The notes under the pieces are model-generated. The model saw nothing but the letters and a program-made list of their open reading frames with translations, did no database searches and was not told the origin of the DNA. The position numbers and the translations under genes were made by a program. From CAYURH01 sp964447105 (GTDB lineage: Bacteria > Patescibacteriota > Saccharimonadia > Saccharimonadales > EFPC-124), in NCBI GenBank assembly GCA_964447105.1, contig CAYURH010000003.1, forward strand, positions 1-62,967: a DNA stretch of 62,967 bases. Reading direction: 5' to 3'. Each line of letters begins with the position of its first letter. The stretch's first letter is position 1. Below, piece after piece: positions 8,526 through 16,032 of this stretch.

Positions 8526-9512
8526 CGGATAGTACGTAATCGAACCTACACTGAACTGCCACGACGTTTTGCTGCCGTCAATGCCGTCCGGCGGGTAGGT
8601 GTCACGCGCCATACCACCCCAGTCGCCACCCATGGCCAAATTTACCACCAGAAAATATGGTTGATCGTATGGCCAGTCGGCTGGACCGGTATGTGGATTT
8701 TTGACCGTATAGTACGGTTTGTCATTGACGCTAAACACTAGCTGTTCCGGCGTCCAGTCCAAACTAAAATCATGTGGTAAGTTGTCGACAATGTGAGTTT
8801 GGCCTGAGCGTTCGCCATGCCCCGGGTAGTGCGCATACGAATGCGCCGACGCATTAGCTAGCCCGGGTTCAGCGCCCACATATTCGAGTATGTCGATTTC
8901 GCCATTGGCCAAACCGCTGTCGCCACTACCGGCCAGTTGCGTTTTGGAATATTTAGCCCCCACTGGCCACAGCCACAATGCCGGCCACGTACCCACACCT
9001 TGCGGCAATACCACATCATGAAACACAATCCGGCCATACTGCATTTGGAATATGCCTTGTGTAGTCAGACGGGCCGAAGTGTATTTGCGACCGCTATAAT
9101 CTTCGCGTTTGGCTTCAATAACCAAGTGGCTTGATGCAACGCGAGCGTTTGTACTGCGGTTGGTGTAGTACTGTACTTCGTTGTTGCCCCAACCATCGCC
9201 GCCGATTTCGAATTTCCAGATTTTGCTATCCAGCACACCTGCGGGTAAGCGGGCAAAATCTTGCTGCCAACCAATAGATGTATCTAGTTGCTTACTGGCC
9301 GGCGCCGAGGCTGGCGGGACGGCTACGTCTTGCGGCGGTTGCTGTATCAGCTGTGGATTAGGCACGTTAATCTCCATTTGTTTGGGCAATGTTGGCAGGG
9401 TGGGCATGTTAGCATTAGATATCAGCAAGCCAACTCCCCCTAGCGTTAAAAGCGCGGCGCCAATAGCCGGTCGCGGTAGTTGCCGAGCGACCCCTCTCCA
9501 GTTAATACGCAT
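8517..9512 (-). CDS. GH16 family beta-glucanase, membrane-anchored
   Basis: The 331-residue protein has an N-terminal membrane anchor (about 16-34), a Pro/Gln-rich linker (35-75) and a GH16 domain. The catalytic signature GEIDILEYVG places the nucleophile at Glu205, Asp207, and the acid/base at Glu210. Related enzymes cleave beta-1,3 or mixed beta-1,3/1,4 glucans. The WP-x-LW motif (TWPALWLWP) and the DFSLDWTPEQLVF strand are also typical. TATAAT (9521-9526) ends 8 nt before the ATG with no Shine-Dalgarno. It may act on external glucans or remodel the cell's own capsule. Confidence 0.93.
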   Translation of the reverse strand: MRINWRGVARQLPRPAIGAALLTLGGVGLLISNANMPTLPTLPKQMEINVPNPQLIQQPPQDVAVPPASAPASKQLDTSIGWQQDFARLPAGVLDSKIWKFEIGGDGWGNNEVQYYTNRSTNARVASSHLVIEAKREDYSGRKYTSARLTTQGIFQMQYGRIVFHDVVLPQGVGTWPALWLWPVGAKYSKTQLAGSGDSGLANGEIDILEYVGAEPGLANASAHSYAHYPGHGERSGQTHIVDNLPHDFSLDWTPEQLVFSVNDKPYYTVKNPHTGPADWPYDQPYFLVVNLAMGGDWGGMARDTYPPDGIDGSKTSWQFSVGSITYYPLK

Positions 9513-9686
9513 GTGCTTTTATTATAACAGAATAAAATTTACAACAATGCAAAATGTTGACCTATTCTCATAAACCAATGTTGGACTGGTACTTTCTTTT
9601 CCCACACTGCATACTAAAGAAAACAACGAGACAAACATATACACGACTTATATATCTATCTGCAACATCTGCCGCTGGAAGTAATT

Positions 9687-10283
9687 GTGACTGTCGGCAC
9701 GTTTATCGAAGAGGTGATTGCACCGATTCCTTCTTTTGTTGTGCTCGTGCCAGCGGGGGCGGCAGCGCAGGCACAGGACGCGGAACTTTGGTATTTACTG
9801 GTGCTAAGCGTATTTTCTGGCGTGGGACGGGTCGCCGGTGGTGCAATTCTCTATTGGCTGGCCGACAAGTTTGAAGATGTATTGTTTGCGCATGGCCGAC
9901 GCTTTTTTGGCGTGAGCCACAAAGATGTCGAAGGATTTGGCAAAAAAATCGGCGGCAGGCGCAAACGCGATTGGTGGCTGCTGTTTTTCATGAATGCTTT
10001 CCCGCTTTTCCCCGGGGCGGCACTATCGCTCGCCTACGGATTTGTGAAAGTACCGTTTCGCACATTTGTCTCTACGACGTTTTTTGGCACGTTGGTGAGC
10101 GGGTTTTTCTATTTATATGTTGGGTACGCCGGCTTACAAGCTATTGCCGCGCTGGTGCTCCACAAATTCGAAGTAGCTATGTATGTAACAATTGGCTTGA
10201 TCGTACTGCTTGCAGTGGGTTGGTATGTTGTGCGGTGGCTGCGACCCAAGCGCGCAGCCCGTGCCGCCCAACGTCGCCGCTAA
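9687..10283 (+). CDS. DedA family membrane protein
   Basis: About 198 residues from the GTG at 9687. The stretch FIEEVIAPIPSFVVLVPAGA matches the N-terminal DedA re-entrant motif, followed by FSGVGRVAGGAILYWLADKF and FFMNAFPLFPGAALSLAYG (the conserved R/N-x-F/P-x-x-PG motif, here Asn-Ala-Phe-Pro). DedA proteins are half-conserved membrane transporters, some of which flip C55-isoprenyl phosphate or phospholipids. The frame is open upstream to 9618 and reads LPLEVIV just before the GTG, as expected for family N-termini, so the true start (possibly non-ATG) may lie 9-20 codons upstream. Confidence 0.88.
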   Translation: MTVGTFIEEVIAPIPSFVVLVPAGAAAQAQDAELWYLLVLSVFSGVGRVAGGAILYWLADKFEDVLFAHGRRFFGVSHKDVEGFGKKIGGRRKRDWWLLFFMNAFPLFPGAALSLAYGFVKVPFRTFVSTTFFGTLVSGFFYLYVGYAGLQAIAALVLHKFEVAMYVTIGLIVLLAVGWYVVRWLRPKRAARAAQRRR

Positions 10284-10966
10284 TAATTCTGTTCAGAGTA
10301 GTTGGGAAAGAAATCTTGCTTGAGCTGAACCTCGGCCAGACCAGCCGCTCGCAGTTCATCACCGAGTTTTTCGACCATCGGTTCAGGACCGGATAGATAT
10401 ACAAGCGATGTGTTCAGATCGGGCACCAGTTCGGTCAGCTTCTGCGCAGTCATGGGTTCACCCATCACATAAAGCACTTTAAATTGCGAATCTTGCGCCG
10501 CCCACGCATCGAACTCTTGTTTAAACGGCACATTGTCGCCGCGACTGCTATAGATCAATGTCACATCTAGCGGTTGTTTGTCGTGCACACGCTGTTTGAG
10601 AATGCTATAAAACGGCGTTACGCCAATGCCGCCCGCCACAAACACACGCGGCTTATCGGTATCTTCCCACACAAAGTCGCCATCTGGTTTGTCGAGCAGT
10701 GTCAGCTCCCCACCGGTGGGGAGTTTACTGAGAGCTTGCTTGAATGTGCTGTCGGTAATGCGCGTGGTGATCTGGATCACGTTTTCGTAGGGTGGTGACG
10801 ATACGGTGAACCAACGCTTTATGCCTTGGTGGTCGGAGTTGTCGTGTGGTAGCTCCACGCGGATGAACTGACCGGGAGTCCAAGTGAACGATTCGCTGGG
10901 TTCGAACCGAAACGCCCAGACATTGTCGATGAAATTTGTTTTGGTGAGGAGTTTAAGAAAGGGCAT
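10280..10966 (-). CDS. FAD/NAD(P)-dependent ferredoxin reductase-type oxidoreductase
   Basis: The 228-residue protein has the two-domain FNR fold: FAD-binding RWFTVSSPP (51-59), and NAD(P)-binding AGGIGVTPFYSIL (111-123) followed by LIYSSRGDNVPF and YLSGPEPMVEKL. There is no 2Fe-2S domain. I chose ATG 10966 because AGGAGG lies 5 nt upstream; the in-frame ATG at 11002 overlaps a likely -10 box (TATCAT, 11001-11006). It would pass electrons from NAD(P)H to an unidentified partner. The C-terminus KQDFFPNYSEQNY is typical of small flavin reductases in this family. Confidence 0.9.
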   Translation of the reverse strand: MPFLKLLTKTNFIDNVWAFRFEPSESFTWTPGQFIRVELPHDNSDHQGIKRWFTVSSPPYENVIQITTRITDSTFKQALSKLPTGGELTLLDKPDGDFVWEDTDKPRVFVAGGIGVTPFYSILKQRVHDKQPLDVTLIYSSRGDNVPFKQEFDAWAAQDSQFKVLYVMGEPMTAQKLTELVPDLNTSLVYLSGPEPMVEKLGDELRAAGLAEVQLKQDFFPNYSEQNY

Positions 10967-11011
10967 GCCGACCTCCTGTGGATTAATAAGTTCTATCTCC
11001 ATGATAGCGCA

Positions 11012-11644
11012 TCACACCAAATCGAGCACTTTGCGAAAGTCATCTACCACATGCGTTGGATCGAATTGTTTGAGCTTGTCCAGATCATAAAACTTGCGAT
11101 GCTCAGCCGGATAGAAGAGTATGGAGTCCACGCCAGCGTTTTGCGCAGCGCCCAGGTCTTTGTCGGAGTCGCCGATCATAACCGCTTGGTCTTTGGTGCC
11201 GCCCAATCGTTGCAGGGCCAATTCCAGTGGTTCAGGGTGCGGTTTGTGGTGGGTTGTATCGTCGCCAGTGATTATCGTGTCAAACATATCCGCGAGCGAA
11301 TGTTTTTCTAGCACGCGCTGCAAATTTATACGCGGCGATGTGGTGATGAGTGCTAGTTTTTTACCTCGTTTTTTTAACGTTTCCAATACGACCATCGCGT
11401 CTGGATATAGATCAACCTCTGGTAATTTCTGCTTCGCTATTGCATCGGCATCGATGATGGTCTGTTCCACATCAGGCACTCCCCACTGCTGCATATAGTG
11501 GGTAAACTGGCCCAGGCTCATGGCGATTTCTTCATCAGTTTTGTGTATCGCCCGTCTTTCGAGCGCCACACGAATTGCGTCGAGCCACAAATCGAGCGTT
11601 TTAGCCAGATTACCATCCCAGTCGAGCAAAATATACTGTTTCAC
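11012..11644 (-). CDS. HAD superfamily hydrolase (phosphoglycolate phosphatase-like)
   Basis: About 210 residues. Motif I DWDGNLAKT (8-16) has the catalytic Asp pair but Asn in place of the usual Thr; motif II is ALITTSP, motif III the Lys of HKPHPEP, motif IV GDSDKDLGAA. The alpha-helical cap is the C1 type of phosphoglycolate phosphatase-like enzymes. The likely start is GTG 11644: TATGAT (11651-11656) ends 6 nt before it, as at other leaderless genes here. A TTG at 11659 would add five residues. The physiological substrate is unknown. Confidence 0.88.
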   Translation of the reverse strand: MKQYILLDWDGNLAKTLDLWLDAIRVALERRAIHKTDEEIAMSLGQFTHYMQQWGVPDVEQTIIDADAIAKQKLPEVDLYPDAMVVLETLKKRGKKLALITTSPRINLQRVLEKHSLADMFDTIITGDDTTHHKPHPEPLELALQRLGGTKDQAVMIGDSDKDLGAAQNAGVDSILFYPAEHRKFYDLDKLKQFDPTHVVDDFRKVLDLV

Positions 11645-11662
11645 CCATCCATCATACAATAG

Positions 11663-14380
11663 CTAAAGAGTCACAGCCCACGTGCCAAACGGCTTAAACG
11701 CGCTGCATTTGGCGCCAGCTTGTACATCGATGGTTTTTTGCGGGCCAGGGCCAGCGGTTGGCGACAAGCCAAAGGCGTCGCGCAGGTAGTAGTTTGTGCT
11801 GGCTGCGTTTAGGCTTAGACCAAATTTGCTGTTTGCGGCGCTGTCGTTGTACCACAATCTGGCTACGCCCGAATTGTGGCCTGATCCAACACAGGCGTTG
11901 CGAACCGACACCGTAACATTTACTACCGACCCAGCCGGCACATCGACAGGCGCAAAGCTGCTAAATGGTATGGTGGCCAGGTGTGCGTTATTAAATCCGC
12001 TGCTGCCACCGGCAAAGCTGTCTAGCTGGCCCGATGCTATGAGTGTGCCGCCTTTAAAGGCTTCGACTTTTAGGTCAAATTTAGTGCCTACGTCGTCGCT
12101 GTTTTTTAGCCCAATCCAGATGCCGGCCGGGCTTAGGGCTGTAACTTGGTTAACGGCTGTGGTGTTTGCTGTGCTTTGGCCTGTTCCGTTATCGTCGTCG
12201 GTAACTGCTACTGTAACGGTATAGTTGCCTGGCACGGCATAGGCGTGATTGCCAGTTACGGTACCCGAGCCGTTTGCTTCTGACACAACGCCGTTGGTGG
12301 TGTGGCCATCGCCCCAGTTAATGGTGGCGGTGTGTGTATCGACTGTGCCTGGGTCGGTAAAGTTTACCGATAAAGCATGTGACGCGCCCACTCCAACACT
12401 ACCAGGAAAGCTAATAGTGCCAACTTGCGGTGCAACATTTAGCACGGTAATAGCAAGTGTTTGGGTAGTTGTGGCGCCTTCGGAATCGGTAACGATCACA
12501 GTTACCATATACGTGCCCGGGTTTTGATAGGCGTGCCCCGACGAAAAATCGTTGCCAGACACCGACACAGACTGATCGCCGCTGCCATCTCCCCAGTTTA
12601 CTGTGGCTGTGTGCGTTTGATTACCATAGTCACTGAAGTTCACGTTGATCACCGCTGGCCCGCTTTGATTGACGTTTGTGGGCGGCGTGATGGGCGGAAT
12701 TGTCGGCGCAGGGTTGTTCACCACCACACCGCCGCCAGAGCCGGTGGATGCACCGGTAAGTCCGCCGTTGTCAGTGACTGAAACGGTGATGGTGTATGAT
12801 CCATTATCAACATACGCGTGGCTCAGATTAAACGTATGATCTGGATTGAGGGCTAGCGGCTGCACACCCGAACCATCGCCGTAATCCACGGTGGCTGTCC
12901 AGGCTGTCGAATCAGGATCAGTAAATGATCCGGCGGCGGTAAAGGTATCACCTTCATTTACTGTAGTGGCGCCGGCCGTAAATGTCACCGACGGCGCTTG
13001 GTTTGCAGAAGTCGGCGCGGCGTAGTAAAAGTACCCAGTCACCCAACTGGCGTTGCCATTATTGTTGCTGTGGGCATACACCCAATAGGTGCCGCTTGGT
13101 GGGAATACATCTGGATAAACGGTCCATGTGTGAGAGTGGTCGAAGACATCTAAAAACCCGCACAAATGGCGCTGATTGGTATTGACCATTGTTGCCACTG
13201 GTTGGTTTGTCGCTGCGTCGTACACTGTGGCGGTAAAACCGTCGTCATTCCAGCAATCCTGATAGTAGCCAGGCAGAGTTAAGTTAGCCTGGAAATCGTT
13301 TGAATCGTTACGAAGAATATTATCGACTATTCCCTGAGCAGCATTGGGGAACACCTCATGCGGCGTAGCTACGCAGGATGGATCGGGGTTTGCCAAATGG
13401 TCAACCGTTTCTACCCCGTGATAGCCGTAGACTTGTACTTTTACCGCAGTAAAGCACGAAAATGTCCCCTGGCTGTAATTAAATGTTCCGGAACAATTGC
13501 CCGATGTGGTGTTGCCGCCGGTGCAGGTGGCGGGTTCGTGGTTAAAACCCCAACTGTCGCCATCGGCGTGAATTGCCACACTCTCGCCAGTTATATCGCC
13601 GCCGTGGTAGCCCGCATAGTCAAATGAATAGTGACCAGTGGTATGGTTGAGTGTTACATGCGACACGGTGAACGGTGGGGTTGTATAGTTTATCGGATTC
13701 GATGTCCACACATTGCCGGTCGACGCGGAATGCACCACAAAGTAGTAGCTACCGTCGCCAAATAAACTGTTTGTCGAAAAACTCATGACAGGCAGCCGGG
13801 GAGTAATGATTGTACAGTTACCTGTAACCGTCTGCCGGTTGGTGCCATTGACATAAATATCTACCGACAAATCGCTGGCCCCATTTAGCAGGCAGTTGTT
13901 GTCGACTGCAGGCAGCGACGGCGAAAAAATATTGAGCGTAACGTTTGTGTTATCCGAAATGGCCAGTTGATTCACCGAAGCCGTGCCCGTGGTAAAATTG
14001 GTTGCTGTCGCGCCGGTGTATACAAATTCTTGCGTTATTCGGTATGTGTCGCCGGCCCCGTGCATTTGCACTTTATAGGTATGGCCTACTTCTAGTGGAG
14101 TGGTCCAGTCTATAATGCCCACGTTGTAGCCAATATCGTAAAATGCCAGTACGTCTCGCTGCTCAAGCGTGTTTACGTCTAGCACATACGAAAGCGAATC
14201 GCCAGGGTCGCACGCCACAGCGTGTTCGCAGGCATCATTGTTGACACCGTCCCATGTGAGCTCGAGCTGACTGGACTCAATGTTGGTGGCTACTATTTGC
14301 ACCGTGTACGCCATTGCTAACCGAGGCGACGAAAACACTAGCAGCACAAGCGCTGCTATGAAAAGAGATATTTTTTTCAT
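11663..14380 (-). CDS. large secreted protein with PKD domains
   Basis: The 905-residue protein has a signal peptide (KKISLFIAALVLLVFSS, cleavage near AMA-YT at about 24), a long N-terminal region rich in Asn/Thr/Ser with several Cys residues, then three PKD-type Ig-like repeats (about 470-560, 565-650, 655-745) each with the YGDGSG / WGDGSG / WGDGHT turn and the G-x-Y-T-V-T-V strand. A C-terminal module of about 150 residues with two Cys follows. PKD arrays are extracellular spacers or adhesion modules. No sortase signal or membrane anchor is visible at the C-terminus, so it is probably secreted or held non-covalently. SD-like signal weak; start chosen by the signal peptide. Confidence 0.88.
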   Translation of the reverse strand: MKKISLFIAALVLLVFSSPRLAMAYTVQIVATNIESSQLELTWDGVNNDACEHAVACDPGDSLSYVLDVNTLEQRDVLAFYDIGYNVGIIDWTTPLEVGHTYKVQMHGAGDTYRITQEFVYTGATATNFTTGTASVNQLAISDNTNVTLNIFSPSLPAVDNNCLLNGASDLSVDIYVNGTNRQTVTGNCTIITPRLPVMSFSTNSLFGDGSYYFVVHSASTGNVWTSNPINYTTPPFTVSHVTLNHTTGHYSFDYAGYHGGDITGESVAIHADGDSWGFNHEPATCTGGNTTSGNCSGTFNYSQGTFSCFTAVKVQVYGYHGVETVDHLANPDPSCVATPHEVFPNAAQGIVDNILRNDSNDFQANLTLPGYYQDCWNDDGFTATVYDAATNQPVATMVNTNQRHLCGFLDVFDHSHTWTVYPDVFPPSGTYWVYAHSNNNGNASWVTGYFYYAAPTSANQAPSVTFTAGATTVNEGDTFTAAGSFTDPDSTAWTATVDYGDGSGVQPLALNPDHTFNLSHAYVDNGSYTITVSVTDNGGLTGASTGSGGGVVVNNPAPTIPPITPPTNVNQSGPAVINVNFSDYGNQTHTATVNWGDGSGDQSVSVSGNDFSSGHAYQNPGTYMVTVIVTDSEGATTTQTLAITVLNVAPQVGTISFPGSVGVGASHALSVNFTDPGTVDTHTATINWGDGHTTNGVVSEANGSGTVTGNHAYAVPGNYTVTVAVTDDDNGTGQSTANTTAVNQVTALSPAGIWIGLKNSDDVGTKFDLKVEAFKGGTLIASGQLDSFAGGSSGFNNAHLATIPFSSFAPVDVPAGSVVNVTVSVRNACVGSGHNSGVARLWYNDSAANSKFGLSLNAASTNYYLRDAFGLSPTAGPGPQKTIDVQAGAKCSAFKPFGTWAVTL

Positions 14381-14651
14381 GGTAACTTCATGATAACGGT
14401 TGTGGTTAAGTTAGTCAAAGGAATTGTTACGTAGGTGTTGGGTTGGGTAGCGGGTGTGGTGGGTGCTGGAAATGAATTGCTGCGCGCCGAGCTTATGAAC
14501 CGCTGGCGAATCGAATAATCGATAACGGCTGCGGCGGTGCTCGCAATGCGCTTCGCTTTTGCTGCGCGCCGCTTTGCCGATCGAACACGCGACTACGATA
14601 TTTTTGGCAGCCAAAAATCTCTGTCGCGAGTTCTATCCACACTCTCGCAAA
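14381..14651. other. intergenic region without a supported gene
   Basis: About 270 bp. It contains two copies of an 11-mer GCTGCGCGCCG (near 14480 and 14562) and a perfect small palindrome ATTTTTGGC-A-GCCAAAAAT (14600-14618). Short open frames exist on the minus strand, but they have no start signals and no recognisable product. Confidence 0.5.
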
Positions 14652-14695
14652 CATGAAAAATGCGCGAGCCCTAATGGGCTCGCGCATTTTTCATG
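14652..14695 (-). terminator. strong hairpin terminator of tRNA-Asn
   Basis: Perfect inverted repeat with 20-nt arms (14652-14671 and 14676-14695) around the 4-nt loop TAAT. Read on the minus strand, the GC-rich core GCGCGAGCCC is followed by ATTTTT, so it works as an intrinsic terminator directly after the tRNA. Its outer arm overlaps the encoded CCA end by 2 nt. Confidence 0.85.
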
Positions 14696-14768
14696 GCTCC
14701 GGGGGCGAGGATCGAACTCGCGACCTGGGGATTAACAGTCCCTCGCTCTACCGCTGAGCTACCCCGGA
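14694..14768 (-). tRNA. tRNA-Asn (anticodon GTT)
   Basis: Cloverleaf visible on the minus strand: acceptor TCCGGGG/CCCCGGA, D arm GCTC-AGCGGTA-GAGC, anticodon loop CTGTTAA (GTT, Asn), T arm GCGAG-TTCGATC-CTCGC, discriminator G and an encoded CCA. The anticodon stem has one A-C mismatch at its base. Confidence 0.96.
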
Positions 14769-14779
14769 ATGCAATGGGT

Positions 14780-14808
14780 ATTATAACAGGGGTAAACGGT
14801 GCAAACAA
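14780..14808 (-). promoter_or_regulatory. promoter of tRNA-Asn
   Basis: On the minus strand: TTGTTT (14808-14803), 17-bp spacer, TATAAT (14785-14780), with the tRNA 5' end 11 nt downstream. Confidence 0.75.
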
Positions 14809-14816
14809 GTCTAATG

Positions 14817-15338
14817 CTATTCGGGGAGCTTAAAGAATAATTGCACGGTACGACCGTCTTCGTTTTTATCGATTTCTTCAAACCCAAATCGTTTGTAAAA
14901 ACGCACGGTACTTTCGTTGCTATTGGCATCGACTATGAGACCAGCGCAACCCACGAGTTCATTCATATTGCTTGCAATACCAACAACGAAGTTCAATAGC
15001 TTACTACCAATCCCGCTACTACGACATTCCGGCAGCACATACAACTTACCGACCACTAAAACCTGCGGAGGAAAATTAGTAGTATTAGGCACACCATTCA
15101 CGTTTTGCGTTAGTACTCCGGTCGACAAGGCAATAAACGCGACCGCTTGACCTCCGTGATACACAAGAAATGTTTTTGATTTCTTTTCGGCTTGGGACTT
15201 CCATGCAAATGTACGAAACCAGTTAATAAGGCTTTGGTGTAATTCATCTGTAATTGAAAAAGCCCCTTTTAGCATCTTTTTGTCTGCCAGGGGCACAATT
15301 TCAATTGATTGAAGATCTATGTCGACTTTTTCTGCCAT
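14817..15338 (-). CDS. GNAT acetyltransferase, TacT/AtaT-like toxin
   Basis: The 173-residue protein matches the TacT/AtaT layout: an early Trp/Lys-rich segment ending WKSQAEKKSKTFLVY (compare NQAS-x-A-S-x-T-x-V in TacT), the acetyl-CoA loop CRSSGIGSKLL (Q/R-x-x-G-x-G/A), and the C-terminal ESTVRFYKRFGFEEI containing the conserved catalytic-region Tyr. These toxins acetylate the amino group of charged tRNAs and stop translation. The gene overlaps by 22 bp a 57-codon gene whose product looks like the toxin-neutralising part of a DUF1778 antitoxin, which is the usual gene order. A plain metabolic GNAT is the alternative. Confidence 0.82.
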   Translation of the reverse strand: MAEKVDIDLQSIEIVPLADKKMLKGAFSITDELHQSLINWFRTFAWKSQAEKKSKTFLVYHGGQAVAFIALSTGVLTQNVNGVPNTTNFPPQVLVVGKLYVLPECRSSGIGSKLLNFVVGIASNMNELVGCAGLIVDANSNESTVRFYKRFGFEEIDKNEDGRTVQLFFKLPE

Positions 15339-15490
15339 TTCTTTTTGTAAAACTCATAAACACCAACCGATTCTTTAAACGATCGTTTCTGACGTTCGGT
15401 CGCTGGTGCACTCAAAATCTTGTGTAGTTTCTGTGAGGCTTGTTCCGAAAGGGTGATTATGGATGGTGTGGATTTGTGTTTGGTTGCCAT
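15317..15490 (-). CDS. short DUF1778/TacA-like antitoxin
   Basis: A 57-residue protein. The stretch IITLSEQASQKLHKILSAPA followed by the basic helix KRSFKESVGVYEF resembles the C-terminal neutralising segment of TacA/AtaR (DUF1778) antitoxins, where 'LSEEDWxxFLxxLxxPP' precedes a helix that wraps the GNAT toxin. The usual N-terminal ribbon-helix-helix DNA-binding domain is absent: only about ten residues precede the motif. TATAAT (15497-15502) ends 6 nt before the ATG, so this is a genuine leaderless start, not a truncated reading of a longer gene. It overlaps the GNAT gene by 22 bp. Confidence 0.7.
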   Translation of the reverse strand: MATKHKSTPSIITLSEQASQKLHKILSAPATERQKRSFKESVGVYEFYKKKWQKKST

Positions 15491-15588
15491 AAGCTTATTA
15501 TAACATAATACTATATTATATTAAAGGCCCTCACTCACCCACCTTAGCTTAACCACAATCACACTATACCGCTATTTGGCGATAACGT

Positions 15589-16032
15589 CTAGCTAGCCCG
15601 GGTTAGCTTAATGAGGCGCGACTTAAAGGCAACTGCCGCATCGGCCAGGCCCAGTATTTGCGTGGCGCCCACCAGCACATACAAGTCGTCGATGTCGCGT
15701 TGCGCTGGTGTGGCGTGTTTTTCTATCAGGTCAAAGCGGCGTTGTATCAAATCTACGAGCCATTTTTCTTGGACAGCAGTAACGTCGGTGTTGGCTTTGA
15801 ATTCGGCAGCGCCGCCGTGCACGATTTCGAGCGAACGCGCCGAATGGTCACGTTTGCGCAAGTGACCTTTGGCGATCAAATTGTCTACGTGGGTAGCGAC
15901 GGTAGAGACTGATTTGTAGTTGAGGCCGGTCATGATTTCGCGGTAGCTCGGGCCGTAGCCGTGGCCGCCGATAAAGCCTTCGATAAAACTCAATAATTCA
16001 CGCTGCTTTTTGGACGGACGTGCTTGACTCAT
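15589..16032 (-). CDS. LexA-like winged-helix DNA-binding protein without protease domain
   Basis: A 147-residue protein. Residues about 5-70 are a LexA N-terminal winged helix: KKQRELLSFIEGFIGGHG, then PSYREIMTGLNYKSVSTVATHV (recognition helix region) and KGHLRKRDHSARSLEIV (wing). LexA continues with an S24 autoprotease; here the remainder is about 75 helical residues with no Ser-Lys dyad. It therefore cannot respond to RecA by self-cleavage. The start ATG overlaps the stop of the upstream O-antigen ligase gene (ATGA), so they are co-expressed. I infer a local regulator; targets are unknown. Confidence 0.85.
   Translation of the reverse strand: MSQARPSKKQRELLSFIEGFIGGHGYGPSYREIMTGLNYKSVSTVATHVDNLIAKGHLRKRDHSARSLEIVHGGAAEFKANTDVTAVQEKWLVDLIQRRFDLIEKHATPAQRDIDDLYVLVGATQILGLADAAVAFKSRLIKLTRAS

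Noticed and set aside
10890..10915. GGTTCGAACC-like T-loop sequence suggesting a tRNA
   Set aside because: It lies inside the FNR coding sequence and no cloverleaf can be drawn around it.
14411..14687. Two small minus-strand frames between the PKD gene and tRNA-Asn
   Set aside because: No start signal, no recognisable product, and they run into the terminator hairpin.
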